A stretch of 19,342 bases of DNA from Prevotella sp. CAG:755 (GTDB lineage: Bacteria; Bacteroidota; Bacteroidia; Bacteroidales; Bacteroidaceae). The notes beneath the pieces are model-generated. The model worked only from the letters and a program-made list of their open reading frames with translations. It was not told where the DNA came from and did not search any database. This document shows positions 1 through 7,969 of this stretch, one piece after another; position 1 is the stretch's first letter, and every line of letters begins with the position of its first letter. The translations under genes were made by a program, and so were the position numbers. The stretch spans positions 15,022 through 34,363 of the forward strand of contig HF989230.1 of assembly GCA_000431275.1 (NCBI GenBank), given 5' to 3'.

Positions 1-2002
1 CATCACGTCTGAAATATCGATGCTCGAGGCCGACAAGTCGCTCACCGACGACGAGCGCCTCGCCAAGAAAGACTCCCTCCTGGCCGATTACGCCGTCAAG
101 AGCGAACGCGTCCACACCATCCTGCAACTGCTCAAAGCATACACCATGTTCAACAAAGACGAGGAGTATGTCGTGATGGACGGACAGGTCAAAATCGTTG
201 ACGAGCAGACAGGCCGCATCATGGAAGGCCGCCGGTGGAGCGACGGCCTGCACCAAGCTGTCGAAGCCAAGGAGCACGTGAAAATCGAGGCAGCCACCCA
301 GACATTTGCCACGATTACGCTGCAAAACTACTTCCGTATGTATCACAAGCTGTCAGGCATGACCGGTACGGCCGTCACCGAGGCTGGCGAGTTCTGGAAC
401 ATCTACAAGCTCGACGTCGTCGAAATCCCGACAAACCGCCCCGTCATCCGCAAAGACCTCAACGACCGCGTGTACAAGACGAAGCGTGAGAAGTACGCCG
501 CCGTCATCGACGAAATCGTCAAGATGCGCAACGAAGGCCGCCCCGTGCTTGTCGGTACGACGAGCGTCGACGTCTCCGAGTTGCTCAGCCGTATGCTGCA
601 ACTACGCCACATCCCGCACAATGTGCTCAACGCCAAGCTCCACCAGAAGGAAGCCGACATCGTGGCACAGGCCGGACAGAGCACCCTCGGGAAAGTCATC
701 ATCGAAGACGCTGACGGCACAAAGCACGAAGAAGAGCGCCTGCTCGGCGCCGTGACCATAGCGACCAACATGGCCGGACGTGGTACGGACATCAAGCTCA
801 GCGAAGAAGTGCGCAATGCCGGCGGTCTGGCCATCATCGGCACCGAACGCCACGAGAGCCGCCGCGTCGACCGCCAGCTCCGCGGCCGCGCCGGACGCCA
901 GGGCGACCCGGGCTCATCCGTTTTCTTCGTCTCGCTCGAAGACAACCTCATGCGCCTGTTCGCCACGGAACGCATCGCCCACATCATGGACAAGCTGGGC
1001 TTCAAAGAGGGCGAGATGATCGAATCGCCGATGATTAATTCGAGCATCGAGCGGGCGCAGAAGAAAGTGGAAGAAAACAACTTCGGCATCCGTAAGCGCC
1101 TGCTCGAATATGACGACGTCATGAACAAACAGCGTACCGTCATCTACGAGAAACGCCGCCACGCCCTCATGGGCGAGCGCATCGGCATGGACATCACCAA
1201 CATGATTTGGGACCGCGTCGTCAACATCATTGAGAACAACGATTACGACGGCTGCCGCGACCAGTTCCTCGAAGTGATGGCCATGGAGGTGCCTTTCAGC
1301 GAGTCTGACTTCAACGCGAAACGCCGCGAGGACCTCTTCGAGAGCTCCTTCCAAGCCGCGATGGCCAACTTCAAGCGCAAGATCGACCGCCTCAGCGAGG
1401 TGGCCTCGCCGGTGATTAAGAACGTCTACGAGAACCAAGCCGCGATGTACGAAAACATCCTCGTGCCCATCACGGACGGCAAGTTGGTCTACAACATCCG
1501 CTGCAACCTCAAAGAAGCCTACGAGAGCGAGTGTAAGGTTGTCGTCCGCGAGTTCGAGAAAGCCATCCTGCTTCACAACATCGACGACGCCTGGAAAGAA
1601 AACCTGCGTGAGCTTGACGAATTGAAGAAGTCGGTACAGAATGCCAGCTACGAGCAAAAAGACCCGCTGCTTGTGTTCAAACTCGAAAGCGTGACGCTCT
1701 TCGACAACATGGTGAACAAGATCAACAACACGTCAGTCGGCACGCTGATGCGCGGACAAATCCCTGTACAGACGCCCGAAGAAGTGCGCGAAGCTGCACC
1801 CGAGCCCCAGCACAAGCAGCCCAAGTACACCGAAAGTCATGAAGACCTGAGCGACGGCGGTGCCGCAGAAGCCGCACAGCGCGACACGCGCGAACGCCGC
1901 CAGGAACCTATTGTCAAAGAGAAGACTCCGGGCCGCAACGACCCCTGCCCGTGCGGCAGTGGCAAGAAATTCAAGAACTGCCATGGCAAGGGCCTCGTCT
2001 GA
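1..2002 (+). CDS. secA: Preprotein translocase ATPase SecA, 3' part (5' end outside window)
   Basis: SecA is the cytoplasmic ATPase that drives unfolded preproteins through SecYEG. The reading frame is open from base 2, so the ATG at 20 is internal and the gene starts upstream; several hundred N-terminal residues, including the first Walker motif, are missing. What remains runs from the preprotein cross-linking region (the [20 protein letters not shown] stretch) through the second helicase half ([13 protein letters not shown], then [16 protein letters not shown]) and the helical wing/scaffold region. It ends in a charged linker and a SEC-C zinc motif, [13 protein letters not shown]. That motif and the GKGLV ending are typical of Bacteroidales SecA. 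No frameshift is seen. A terminator follows directly, so secA is the last gene of its transcript. Confidence 0.98.
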   Translation, partial: ITSEISMLEADKSLTDDERLAKKDSLLADYAVKSERVHTILQLLKAYTMFNKDEEYVVMDGQVKIVDEQTGRIMEGRRWSDGLHQAVEAKEHVKIEAATQTFATITLQNYFRMYHKLSGMTGTAVTEAGEFWNIYKLDVVEIPTNRPVIRKDLNDRVYKTKREKYAAVIDEIVKMRNEGRPVLVGTTSVDVSELLSRMLQLRHIPHNVLNAKLHQKEADIVAQAGQSTLGKVIIEDADGTKHEEERLLGAVTIATNMAGRGTDIKLSEEVRNAGGLAIIGTERHESRRVDRQLRGRAGRQGDPGSSVFFVSLEDNLMRLFATERIAHIMDKLGFKEGEMIESPMINSSIERAQKKVEENNFGIRKRLLEYDDVMNKQRTVIYEKRRHALMGERIGMDITNMIWDRVVNIIENNDYDGCRDQFLEVMAMEVPFSESDFNAKRREDLFESSFQAAMANFKRKIDRLSEVASPVIKNVYENQAAMYENILVPITDGKLVYNIRCNLKEAYESECKVVVREFEKAILLHNIDDAWKENLRELDELKKSVQNASYEQKDPLLVFKLESVTLFDNMVNKINNTSVGTLMRGQIPVQTPEEVREAAPEPQHKQPKYTESHEDLSDGGAAEAAQRDTRERRQEPIVKEKTPGRNDPCPCGSGKKFKNCHGKGLV

Positions 2003-2036
2003 CACCCGCCCTGCCGTCCACATGAAACCCTGAAAA

Positions 2037-2075
2037 CGGGCCCCGCTGTTCGCTGAGTGCGAGCGGCGGGGCCCG
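2037..2075 (+). terminator. Intrinsic terminator of secA
   Basis: A 17-bp stem (2037-2053 with 2059-2075, containing two G-U pairs) closes a five-base loop TGAGT. An A-run precedes it and the T-rich CTTACTTTATT follows. It begins 35 bases after the secA stop codon. Confidence 0.85.
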
Positions 2076-2181
2076 CTTACTTTATTCCACGGATTTATCC
2101 GGCAGAGCCGTTCCGACCGTCCTTATGTTCGAACTGACAGTCTTCCGCCCGGACGCATAGAATCCCGCGGCTGGCACAAGA

Positions 2182-2217
2182 AAAGGCGGCTGTCCCTGTA
2201 CGGGAACAGCCGCCTTT
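2182..2217 (-). terminator. Intrinsic terminator of the recA operon (possibly bidirectional)
   Basis: The arms AAAGGCGGCTGT and ACAGCCGCCTTT, extended by CCC/GGG with one bulged base, enclose a five-base loop. On the minus strand the hairpin starts 17 bases after the nucleotidyltransferase stop and is followed by TTTTTCTT-like sequence. The plus side is also T-rich, so it could back up the secA terminator between these convergent transcripts. Confidence 0.8.
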
Positions 2218-2234
2218 CTGTTTTGCTTTTCTGT

Positions 2235-3146
2235 TTAGAACAATTTGTTGGGATAAACGCCGTCCTCGACGAGTTTCTTGAACTTCTCAACAACAGCCGG
2301 ACGGTCTTCGGGATAAGTCACGCCGAACCACTTGCTCTCAGTGTCGAGCACCTCACACGTGGCCGTGCCATCGGTGATGAGTTTGTCGACCATCAAGGGA
2401 ATGAAGAACTCGCTCTTCAAGTTCGTCATGTTTTTCGGATCGCTCAGGAACGTCTTGAAGAATTCCTTGCTGTATGCGAAATAATCCGGCGTAAAGCCCC
2501 AAAAGTTCATCGACACTGGTGTCGTGTCGGGAATGGCCACCCACTCTTCGTTGTCGTCAAGGTATTTCACCACGCCGTCGAAGCGCTGGATCTTGGTACG
2601 TTCTACGACCGAGGTCAAATAACCTTTCTCATTCTTCTCGCAGATGCCGCGCGAAACGGTGCCGCTTTCCGAGAGCGTATTGCCCACGCGAAAGCCCACC
2701 ATGGCGTAGGTGTTCTTCGCGCCTTCCGGCAGTTCGCTCAGGAACTTGCCCATCACGCGGAAAGCGTCGCGATCATAGAAGTCGTCGCAGTTGATGACGG
2801 CAAAGGGTTCGTGGATGACGTTCTCCCCCATCATCACGGCATGGTTGGTGCCCCAAGGCTTCGTGCGGCCTTCCGGACAGGTGAAACCCTCGGGCAGGGC
2901 GTCAAGAGCCTGGAACACCAGTTCGCAAGGGATGTGGCCCTCGTACTTGCTGAGCACCTTCTCGCGGAAATCCTGTTCGAAGTCCTTGCGGATGACAAAG
3001 ACCAGCTTGCCGAACCCGGCGTGGATGGCGTCATAGATGGAGTAGTCCATGATTGTCTCGCCATTGGGGCCCAGACCGTCTAACTGTTTCAGGCCACCGT
3101 AACGGCTGCCCATACCGGCAGCCAGCAGGAAAAGTGTAGGTTTCAT
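2235..3146 (-). CDS. Sugar-phosphate nucleotidyltransferase family protein
   Basis: A nucleotidyltransferase of the NTP_transferase fold (303 aa), likely to transfer NMP to a phosphorylated sugar or similar substrate. The N-terminal nucleotide-binding signature is present (LLAAGMGSRYGGLKQL, residues 7-22), with the strand LVFVIRKDF and an acidic NCDDFYDRD segment (about 119-127) expected to hold the metal. The substrate cannot be read from the sequence. Homologues, as I recall them, start at MKPTLF, so 3146 is chosen. A longer in-frame start at 3173 overlaps the recA stop as ATGA and would add nine residues. It is the last gene of the minus-strand operon, after recA and before a terminator. 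The link to recA is positional only. Confidence 0.88.
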   Translation of the reverse strand: MKPTLFLLAAGMGSRYGGLKQLDGLGPNGETIMDYSIYDAIHAGFGKLVFVIRKDFEQDFREKVLSKYEGHIPCELVFQALDALPEGFTCPEGRTKPWGTNHAVMMGENVIHEPFAVINCDDFYDRDAFRVMGKFLSELPEGAKNTYAMVGFRVGNTLSESGTVSRGICEKNEKGYLTSVVERTKIQRFDGVVKYLDDNEEWVAIPDTTPVSMNFWGFTPDYFAYSKEFFKTFLSDPKNMTNLKSEFFIPLMVDKLITDGTATCEVLDTESKWFGVTYPEDRPAVVEKFKKLVEDGVYPNKLF

Positions 3147-3169
3147 AGCGATATGTATATTAAATGAGT

Positions 3170-4177
3170 TCATTCCTGATTTTCAAGGAGCGACTGCGCG
3201 ATCTGCGCTTCGAGTTCGTCGCATAGCTCGGGGTTGTCGGCCAGCATTTTCTTGACAGCGTCGCGGCCTTGTCCCAGCCGGGCATCACCATAACTGTACC
3301 ACGAGCCGCTCTTCTTGATGAGGTTCAGCTCGACACCGAGGTCGACAATCTCGCCGACATGTGAGATGCCCTCGCCAAAGGTGATTTCGAACTCTGCCTT
3401 GCGGAAAGGTGGCGCCACCTTGTTCTTGACGACCTTGACACGCACGAGGTTGCCGATGGGGGTGTCGCCGTCTTTGATGGTCGTCACCTTCCGGATGTCG
3501 AGGCGCACGCTGGCATAAAATTTCAGGGCATTGCCGCCCGTGGTCGTCTCCGGGTTGCCGAAGACTATGCCGATCTTCTCGCGCAGCTGGTTGATGAAGA
3601 TGCACGTGGTGTTCGTCTTGCTGATGGTCGAGGTGAGCTTGCGCAGAGCCTGGCTCATCAGGCGGGCTTGGAGGCCGACTTTGTTGTCGCCCATGTCACC
3701 TTCGATTTCGGCTTTCGGCGTGAGGGCTGCCACGGAGTCGACAACGATGATGTCGATGGCCGACGAGCGGATGAGCTGGTCGGCGATTTCGAGGGCTTGC
3801 TCGCCGTTATCTGGCTGCGAAATGAGCAGGTTGTTCACGTCTACGCCCAATTTGGCGGCATAAAAGCGGTCGAACGCGTGTTCGGCGTCGATAAAGGCGG
3901 CCACGCCACCGTCTTTCTGCGCCTCAGCGATGGCGTGGAGCGCAAGGGTGGTCTTTCCGGAACTCTCGGGACCATAGATCTCGATGATGCGGCCCTTCGG
4001 GTATCCGCCCACGCCGAGCGCGGCGTTCAGGGCGATGCTCCCCGTGGGGATGACCTCTACGTTCTCGACATGCTCGTCGCCGAGTTTCATGATGGAGCCC
4101 TTGCCGAAGTCCTTTTCGATTTTGGCCATTGCGGCTTGCAGGGCTTTGAGTTTCTCGTTATTGGGTTCTGTTGCCAT
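3170..4177 (-). CDS. recA: Recombinase RecA
   Basis: RecA forms ATP-dependent filaments on single-stranded DNA, catalyses strand exchange and triggers cleavage of LexA-type repressors. The protein (335 aa) has Walker [10 protein letters not shown] (69-77), the Walker B strand [10 protein letters not shown], the mobile-loop region [10 protein letters not shown], the [10 protein letters not shown] segment and the DNA-binding loop [21 protein letters not shown]. The length is normal; the C-terminal acidic tail is short, ending LLENQE. It follows bcp after 21 bases and precedes the nucleotidyltransferase, so it is probably cotranscribed with a polyamine gene and a peroxidase gene. No LexA-type palindrome was recognised at the operon promoter, which does not exclude SOS control or an internal promoter. 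Confidence 0.99.
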   Translation of the reverse strand: MATEPNNEKLKALQAAMAKIEKDFGKGSIMKLGDEHVENVEVIPTGSIALNAALGVGGYPKGRIIEIYGPESSGKTTLALHAIAEAQKDGGVAAFIDAEHAFDRFYAAKLGVDVNNLLISQPDNGEQALEIADQLIRSSAIDIIVVDSVAALTPKAEIEGDMGDNKVGLQARLMSQALRKLTSTISKTNTTCIFINQLREKIGIVFGNPETTTGGNALKFYASVRLDIRKVTTIKDGDTPIGNLVRVKVVKNKVAPPFRKAEFEITFGEGISHVGEIVDLGVELNLIKKSGSWYSYGDARLGQGRDAVKKMLADNPELCDELEAQIAQSLLENQE

Positions 4178-4198
4178 AAATAGGGTTACGTATTGGGA

Positions 4199-4657
4199 TT
4201 ACGCACCGAGGCCGAGCAGCTGCTCGCCATGCGTTTTTGTCTTAATCTCTTTCGGGCCGAGGATGCGTTCGACGCGTCCGTCGGGAGCTATGATGAACGT
4301 GGTCCGGACCGTGCCCATATAGGTGCGCCCGCACATCTTCTTTTCAGCCCATACGCCGAACGCCTCGACAAGTTTTTTGTCCGTGTCGGCCACAAGCCGG
4401 AAGGGAAGTGCGTGCTTGGCGCTGAACCGCTGGTGCGATGCGGCGCTGTCCACACTCACTCCGACGACCTCATAGCCGGCGGCGCGGAGCTCGTCGTAGT
4501 GGTCGCGGAGGCTGCAAGCCTCTGCCGTACATCCCGGGGTGTTGTCCTTGGGATAGAAGTAGAGCACCAGCCTGCGTCCGGCGTAGTCGGCAAGGCGCAC
4601 CTCACGGCCTTCGGCGTCAAGGCCGAGCACCTCGGGAACTTTGTCTCCTGTTTCCAT
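4199..4657 (-). CDS. bcp: Thioredoxin-dependent thiol peroxidase (Bcp/PrxQ)
   Basis: A peroxiredoxin that reduces hydrogen and organic peroxides using thioredoxin. The protein is 152 aa, the usual PrxQ size, with no signal peptide, so cytoplasmic. It carries the family signature YPKDNTPGCTAEACSLRD with peroxidatic Cys43 and a second Cys48 five residues later, the arrangement of atypical two-Cys Bcp enzymes. An extra cysteine occurs in KKMCGRTYMG. The C-terminal RTTFIIAPDGRV strand is typical. It lies 20 bases after the carboxynorspermidine dehydrogenase gene and 21 bases before recA, consistent with one transcript that joins peroxide removal with DNA repair. Confidence 0.96.
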   Translation of the reverse strand: METGDKVPEVLGLDAEGREVRLADYAGRRLVLYFYPKDNTPGCTAEACSLRDHYDELRAAGYEVVGVSVDSAASHQRFSAKHALPFRLVADTDKKLVEAFGVWAEKKMCGRTYMGTVRTTFIIAPDGRVERILGPKEIKTKTHGEQLLGLGA

Positions 4658-4677
4658 TGTCCTGGTTTTGCGGTGAA

Positions 4678-5877
4678 TCAGTACTCAAACTCCAAGTCGC
4701 CGTCGTGGATCTCGTGCCAAGGCAGTCCCTGCTTGTTCAGTTCGTCCATGAAGGGGTCGGGATCGAACTCCTCTACGTTCCACACGCCCGGACGCTTCCA
4801 CTGTCCGAGCATGAAGAGGCGCGCGCCGATCGTGGCGGGCACTCCGGTGGTGTAGCTGACGCCCTGCATGCCCGTTTCCTCATAGGCGGCGCGGTGAGAG
4901 CAGTTGTTGTAGACGTAGTAGGTGTGTTCCTTGCCGTCTTTGAGGCCACGGATGCGACAGCCGATGCTGGTCTCTCCGTCATAGTTCTCTCCGAGGTCCT
5001 GGGGATTGGGCAGGACGGCTTTGAGGAACTGCAAGGGGACAATCTCCATGCCGTTGTAATTGATGGGCTTGATGCTGGCCATGCCGATGTTCTGGATGAC
5101 GCGCAGGTGAGTGAGGTACTCCTGTCCGAAAGTCATCCAGAAACGTGCGCGGCGGATGGAGGGATAATTCTTGACGAGGCTCTCGATTTCCTCGTGGTGG
5201 AGCAGGTAGCTCTCGCGCGGCCCGATATTCGGGTAAGTGAGCGGGCGATGGATTTCGAGCGGTTCGGTCTCCACCCACTTGCCGTCCTGCCAATAAAGTC
5301 CCTTCTGCGTAATCTCGCGGATGTTTATCTCGGGGTTGAAGTTCGTGGCGAAAGCCTTGTGGTGGTCACCGGCGTTGCAGTCGACGATGTCGAGATACTG
5401 GATTTCGTCGAAGTGGTGCTTGGCGGCGTAGGCGGTGAAGATGCTCGTCACTCCGGGGTCGAAGCCGCAGCCGAGGATGGCCGTCAGTCCGGCCTGCTCG
5501 AAACGCTCGCGGTAGGCCCACTGCCAGCTGTACTCAAAATGCGCCTCGTCTTTGGGCTCGTAGTTCGCCGTGTCGAGGTAGCTCACACCGGTGCGCAGGC
5601 AGGCCTCCATGATGGTGAGATCCTGATACGGGAGAGCCAGGTTCATCACGAGGTCGGGGCGGTAGCTCTCAAAGAGTCTGACAAGCTGGTCGACGTCGTC
5701 GGCGTCCACCTGTGCGGTCTGTATGGCAGGATTGCCGATGGCCTTGACTATGGCGTCGCACTTGGACTTCGTGCGGCTGGCTATCATGATGTCCGTAAAT
5801 ACGTCTGCGTTCTGAGCCACTTTATGGGCAGCCACGGTGGCTACGCCGCCGGCGCCGATGATTAAGACTTTTCCCAT
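4678..5877 (-). CDS. Saccharopine dehydrogenase family protein, probably carboxynorspermidine/carboxyspermidine dehydrogenase
   Basis: A predicted NADPH-dependent reductase (399 aa) that would condense putrescine or diaminopropane with aspartate semialdehyde, the first step of the alternative route to spermidine or norspermidine used by gut Bacteroidota. The N terminus is a Rossmann fold, MGKVLIIGAGGVATVAAHK, with GAGGVA at 8-13. CGFDPGVTS and the later DCNAGDHH and GTSIGCRI-like segments (here ETSIGCRI) fit the COG1748 family. The start is placed at 5877 because upstream in-frame codons run into the promoter. It heads the operon with bcp and recA. A saccharopine dehydrogenase of lysine metabolism is the alternative; the GGVATVAAHKVAQN signature favours the polyamine enzyme. 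The partner decarboxylase gene is not in this window. Confidence 0.9.
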   Translation of the reverse strand: MGKVLIIGAGGVATVAAHKVAQNADVFTDIMIASRTKSKCDAIVKAIGNPAIQTAQVDADDVDQLVRLFESYRPDLVMNLALPYQDLTIMEACLRTGVSYLDTANYEPKDEAHFEYSWQWAYRERFEQAGLTAILGCGFDPGVTSIFTAYAAKHHFDEIQYLDIVDCNAGDHHKAFATNFNPEINIREITQKGLYWQDGKWVETEPLEIHRPLTYPNIGPRESYLLHHEEIESLVKNYPSIRRARFWMTFGQEYLTHLRVIQNIGMASIKPINYNGMEIVPLQFLKAVLPNPQDLGENYDGETSIGCRIRGLKDGKEHTYYVYNNCSHRAAYEETGMQGVSYTTGVPATIGARLFMLGQWKRPGVWNVEEFDPDPFMDELNKQGLPWHEIHDGDLEFEY

Positions 5878-5914
5878 TTTTATTCTTTGTCTGTTTAGGT
5901 AATCGATTATACCG

Positions 5915-5945
5915 CAAAGATACGCAAAGGCGAGCGACAAAGCAA
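5915..5945 (-). promoter_or_regulatory. Promoter of the CASDH-bcp-recA-nucleotidyltransferase operon (proximal)
   Basis: On the minus strand, TTG (5943-5945), 20 bases, then TATCTTTG (5915-5922) match the Bacteroidota -33/-7 consensus. The expected start of transcription, near 5908, leaves an untranslated leader of about 30 bases. Confidence 0.7.
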
Positions 5946-5999
5946 GGGAAAACCTGCTTTCTTCTTTGCCCGTCCGAGCCGCATCCTATGTTCGCAAGG

Positions 6000-6030
6000 C
6001 AAAGATAGCGAAAGGCAAGTGCCGGAGCAA
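6000..6030 (-). promoter_or_regulatory. Second, distal promoter of the recA operon
   Basis: TTG (6028-6030), 20 bases, then TATCTTTG (6000-6007) lie 85 bp upstream of the proximal promoter and resemble it beyond the core: both read CAAAGATA, then an AAAGGC-containing spacer, then GCAAG on the plus strand. It would give a leader of about 115 bases. A fixed duplicate, or a chance recurrence of a common Bacteroidales motif, are both possible. Confidence 0.5.
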
Positions 6031-6216
6031 GAAAATGCCGTCTTTTTTCGCGCGGAAGCCGGGTTGCCATTCGTCTCCGGAGCGCTGGACTTGCGCTGGG
6101 GCGGGACGTGGGCGCGGTGGCGGCATCGCTTCCCATGCCCGCCGTGGTCCTACGTGCTGCCGCAGCTGCCGGCCATGAGACAACTGCACGGCCGGGAACG
6201 GCCTGGCTGAGAGTAA

Positions 6217-6260
6217 AAAACGGACGCAGCGACAGTCTTTCCTGTCGCTGCGTCCGTTTT
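6217..6260 (-). terminator. Intrinsic terminator of the DUF3298-DUF6621 operon
   Basis: A perfect 19-bp stem (6217-6235 with 6242-6260) has a six-base loop TCTTTC. On the minus strand it lies 53 bases after the stop codon at 6314 and runs into a T-tract (GTTTTTTACTC). Confidence 0.9.
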
Positions 6261-6313
6261 CACGGGGCGCCGTCCCGTCCGGCGCCATCAGCCGGCGGCG
6301 GAACACGTAGGGC

Positions 6314-6898
6314 TCAACGGAGTTCGTCGGAGCGGATGCCGAGCGCGTTCATGAGCGAATAGCCCAGTATTTCCTGTGCAAATCCGCCTCCGGGCTGAGG
6401 CGACATGGCCAGAAGGGTCGTCTCTTTTCCTTGCGAAGCCGCCAAAGCATGGCGCACCTGCGCCCCATAGGCGTCCATGTCGGGCACGAGCACCAGACGC
6501 TTCACCGCCGGAGCGGCGAGCAGCGTCTCGAGCGACTGCACATAGAAGTCGGCCGTCGAGACGATGTCTTCGACCGCGAAGGAGTGGAGCGTGAACTCGC
6601 CAAGGTTGTCGCGGAACGCCTTGCCGTCGAGTTCGTCAGCATAGCGTGCCGGCACGAAGTTTTCGAAAGCCTCACGCTCCCGGCCGTGGAGGAAGAGGGC
6701 CTGCACCTCGTTCGGGCCGGGGCGCAGGCCGCCGTCGAGCACGGCGCAGTCGAGCCAGCGCGCCAGGTCGGCCGGCGGCACGCGGCGTTCGAGCATCCGC
6801 TCGAAATTGACAATCAGGTCGAAGGCCACGCGGTCCAGATAGTCGGCGTCGACGAGCACCACGGTCTCGCTCCACGCTGAGGGATTCGGTGTGTCCAT
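6314..6898 (-). CDS. Conserved Bacteroidales protein of unknown function (DUF6621-like)
   Basis: A soluble protein of 194 aa with no signal peptide or membrane segment. It resembles, from memory, a small Bacteroidales family now called DUF6621, including the ending GYSLMNALGIRSDEL; no function is known to me. The pattern VVLVDADYLDRVAFDL near the N terminus and LVLVPDMDAYGAQVRHAL near residues 150-167 recalls the acidic strand ends of NYN/PIN nuclease folds; this is only an inference. The start at 6898 is chosen because the strong ribosome binding site GGAGGTGA lies five bases upstream. In-frame ATGs at 6913 and 6937 are possible. It follows the DUF3298 gene with a five-base gap and ends before a strong terminator. 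Confidence 0.75.
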   Translation of the reverse strand: MDTPNPSAWSETVVLVDADYLDRVAFDLIVNFERMLERRVPPADLARWLDCAVLDGGLRPGPNEVQALFLHGREREAFENFVPARYADELDGKAFRDNLGEFTLHSFAVEDIVSTADFYVQSLETLLAAPAVKRLVLVPDMDAYGAQVRHALAASQGKETTLLAMSPQPGGGFAQEILGYSLMNALGIRSDELR

Positions 6899-6903
6899 AA
6901 GCC

Positions 6904-6911
6904 TCACCTCC
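6904..6911 (-). promoter_or_regulatory. Strong Shine-Dalgarno site overlapping the DUF3298 stop codon
   Basis: GGAGGTGA on the minus strand includes the TGA stop of the DUF3298 gene and sits five bases before the ATG at 6898. Such a site is uncommon in this phylum. It decides the start of the downstream gene and suggests translational coupling. Confidence 0.6.
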
Positions 6912-7734
6912 ATATGCTTACACCCATCTTGCTCCATACACCGCGCATGGCGCTGTACGGCACGACGGACAAGGGCTGACCGGCGGCGTAGGGCGCTATT
7001 TCGTAGGCTTCATACTGCACGCGCAGCCCGTCTTCGAGCAGGCCGGGCCCGTTCTTGGGGAGGGGGAACGACGTCCGGCTGACTTTCCCGTCCACCAACA
7101 GGCGTTCCTTCAAGGCCGCAAAGCCTTTCACACCAAAGAAGTCCTGCAAACCGTCGGTGACGAGGCCGCAAAACTTTGCCTTGCGCTTCGGCAGGATGAT
7201 GTCGTCCCACGTCAGGCGGTGGCCGTCGGCTTTGACAAAGGTAGCATAAACGCGGGTCTGCACTCCGTGCGCTCCTCCGGCATAATTGTACGTCTCGGCC
7301 ACAAAGGTGATGAAACGCCGCGTCTCGTAGACACGCTGCACGGAGAGGTCGAAAGCATAGTTGAACCGGCTGTCGGTTCCGTCGCGGCGGGACATCTTGG
7401 CGAGGTCAGTGATTTCCGCCTTTCCGCGCTTGACGTAAGCCTTGGCCATCCGCTCTGCCACTTCGCTGTCCGTCCCGGTCGTGTCGTCGAGGGTGAGCCC
7501 CGTCTGCCCGAAGAGCAGGCCCATCGCCCACGACCGCACCGGGGTGTAGAGGCGGCTGTCCTCGTCGGCCGGCAGTTGCACGTTCACGGTGAATTCAAGA
7601 GAATGTTTCTTTTTCACGATGGCCGTCTCGTGCTGCGTCACCGCCGTGAGCGCCACTGTGTCAGGCTCAGCGGCCCAAAGGCACTGCCCCGCGGCAAACG
7701 CCAGTCCGAGCATCAAAAATTTCAATGTTTTCAT
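6904..7734 (-). CDS. Secreted DUF3298 (RsiV-like) domain protein
   Basis: A 276-aa exported protein. The N terminus MKTLKFLMLGLAFAAG...WAAEP is a signal peptide, likely cut after WAA. Cys18 lies in AAGQC, which is a poor lipobox, so a soluble periplasmic form is more likely than a lipoprotein. The C-terminal half has the DUF3298 signature: YNYAGGAHGVQTRVYATF, then a HRLTWDDI motif. The N-terminal half (FTVNVQLPADEDSRL) resembles the DUF4163/PdaC-like module usually in front of it. The family includes the anti-sigma factor RsiV extracellular domain, but no transmembrane or sigma-binding part is present, so that role is not supported. The gene starts at 7734, has a TATCTTTG element upstream and forms an operon with the next small gene. 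Confidence 0.85.
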   Translation of the reverse strand: MKTLKFLMLGLAFAAGQCLWAAEPDTVALTAVTQHETAIVKKKHSLEFTVNVQLPADEDSRLYTPVRSWAMGLLFGQTGLTLDDTTGTDSEVAERMAKAYVKRGKAEITDLAKMSRRDGTDSRFNYAFDLSVQRVYETRRFITFVAETYNYAGGAHGVQTRVYATFVKADGHRLTWDDIILPKRKAKFCGLVTDGLQDFFGVKGFAALKERLLVDGKVSRTSFPLPKNGPGLLEDGLRVQYEAYEIAPYAAGQPLSVVPYSAMRGVWSKMGVSIWR

Positions 7735-7769
7735 CCGAGTGGTTTCTGCTGTTTCTGAAATAACGGCTG

Positions 7770-7777
7770 CAAAGATA
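7770..7777 (-). promoter_or_regulatory. -7 element for the DUF3298 gene
   Basis: TATCTTTG on the minus strand, 36 bases before the start codon at 7734, matches the Bacteroidota -7 consensus. No good TTG is seen at the -33 position. Confidence 0.5.
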
Positions 7778-7934
7778 GTGCAAACGAGTGGAACGACAGG
7801 CAGCCAGCCGGGGGATTTTCGGCAATGCACATTGTCCGCAGGAGCGCCACCTGTGACGTCCGGAAGCGTGGCGGCGCCGTCCGGGCGATGGCAAACGCCA
7901 CCGGTACATCGCCGGCCTGTATCCGTTTTTTTCG

Positions 7935-7942
7935 TAGTTTTG
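7935..7942 (+). promoter_or_regulatory. -7 element for the exonuclease gene
   Basis: TAGTTTTG matches TAnnTTTG and lies 27 bases before the ATG at 7970. The -33 element is weak. With the DUF3298 element at 7770 it forms a divergent promoter pair in a 235-base intergenic region. Confidence 0.5.
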
Positions 7943-7969
7943 CAAGCGACACACCAACCGCCGACCGAC

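Larger units (their letters stand above)
5946..6313. other. Gene-free stretch between the recA operon and the DUF6621-like gene
   Basis: Together with the leader and promoter next to the CASDH gene, this makes about 436 bases without a convincing gene. It holds the distal promoter copy (6000-6030), a GC-rich part (about 6050-6210) with short inverted repeats such as GGCCG-GGAA-CGGCC at 6190-6203, and the terminator at 6217-6260. Several frames are open here but overlap each other on both strands, as expected from high GC. None has a recognisable product. Confidence 0.6.

Noticed and set aside
5986..6306. Overlapping open frames upstream of the recA operon
   Set aside because: They run through a promoter and a strong terminator, are rich in Arg and Pro as GC-rich noncoding DNA is, and conflict with each other on the two strands.
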